Source: Chaunax sp. Z400 (taxonomy: Eukaryota; Chordata; Actinopteri; Lophiiformes; Chaunacidae). From it: a DNA stretch of 64,000 bases. The stretch lies in assembly GCA_037577475.1 (NCBI GenBank), contig CM075204.1, forward strand, positions 3,717,355-3,781,354. Reading direction: 5' to 3'. The translations under genes were made by a program, and so were the position numbers. Position 1 is the first letter of the stretch, and each line of letters starts with the position of its first letter. This document shows positions 63,823 through 64,000 of the stretch, piece by piece. The notes beneath the pieces are model-generated. The model saw only the letters and a list, made by a program, of their open reading frames with translations. It did not search any database and was not told where the DNA came from.

Positions 63823-64000
63823 ACATGCACGGTGCAGGTGCATTTAGAATGTGACCAACTACTGTTTGCTGGTTAAATGGTGCACAATCTGGGTGCAAGG
63901 TAAGACATAAAAGGGTTGTATTTAGTCTCTTAATCAAGCATAGGTGTGTTTTAAACTAAATTTGTGTGACACCTAATACATTCCTAAATCATCAGTTTCA

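Overview
The window reads as vertebrate, almost certainly teleost, nuclear DNA with no confirmed host gene. It is about 40% GC and has no operon-like gene packing. It carries many CA/GT microsatellites and relics of several transposon families typical of fish: an RTE/Rex3-type LINE tail, a CR1/L2-group LINE, another L2-like LINE fragment, an L1-clade tail, and three separate Tc1/mariner remnants. Nearly all of the roughly 60-200 codon open frames are chance or low-complexity frames. The window looks like a gene desert or one very long intron. The only reasonable host-exon candidate is a 114-nt minus-strand frame at 3736-3849 that starts with ATG and ends at a good splice donor.

Layout. 1-6.2 kb: unique sequence, a 50-bp minisatellite (1358-2417), a GT and a CA microsatellite, and the candidate exon. 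6.2-7.1 kb: Rex3-like 3' end and an LTR-like segment. 7.1-18.1 kb: unique sequence, two pure poly(G) runs, and a 1.2-kb compound CA/CAGA array with internal duplication. 18.3-18.8 kb: a GC-rich island, possibly repeat-derived. 18.8-30.1 kb: mostly unique sequence, with two AT-rich blocks dense in homeodomain-type TAAT motifs. 30.1-31.1 kb: a Tc1 relic whose transposase region has been turned into a minisatellite. 34.6-37.8 kb: a 3.1-kb CR1/L2-group LINE on the minus strand, with endonuclease and YADD reverse transcriptase. 39.6-42.4 kb: a transposon-end-like repeat running into a 2.4-kb (ACT)n-GT array. 50.6-53.1 kb: a composite of two Tc1 relics and an L1-clade tail. 56.8-57.3 kb: an L2-like LINE fragment. 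63.35-63.82 kb: a 24/28-bp minisatellite whose units carry forkhead-like motifs.

The content is best understood as repeat birth and decay, not as a set of cooperating genes. I found no new gene system. The most informative points are the minisatellite born inside a Tc1 transposase gene, the higher-order duplication inside the ACT/GT array, the forkhead-motif minisatellite, a perfect 16-bp inverted repeat at 56493-56531, and a few candidate exons and enhancer-like blocks that need comparative data. Family names were assigned by recognising protein motifs and remembered consensus features; no search was run.
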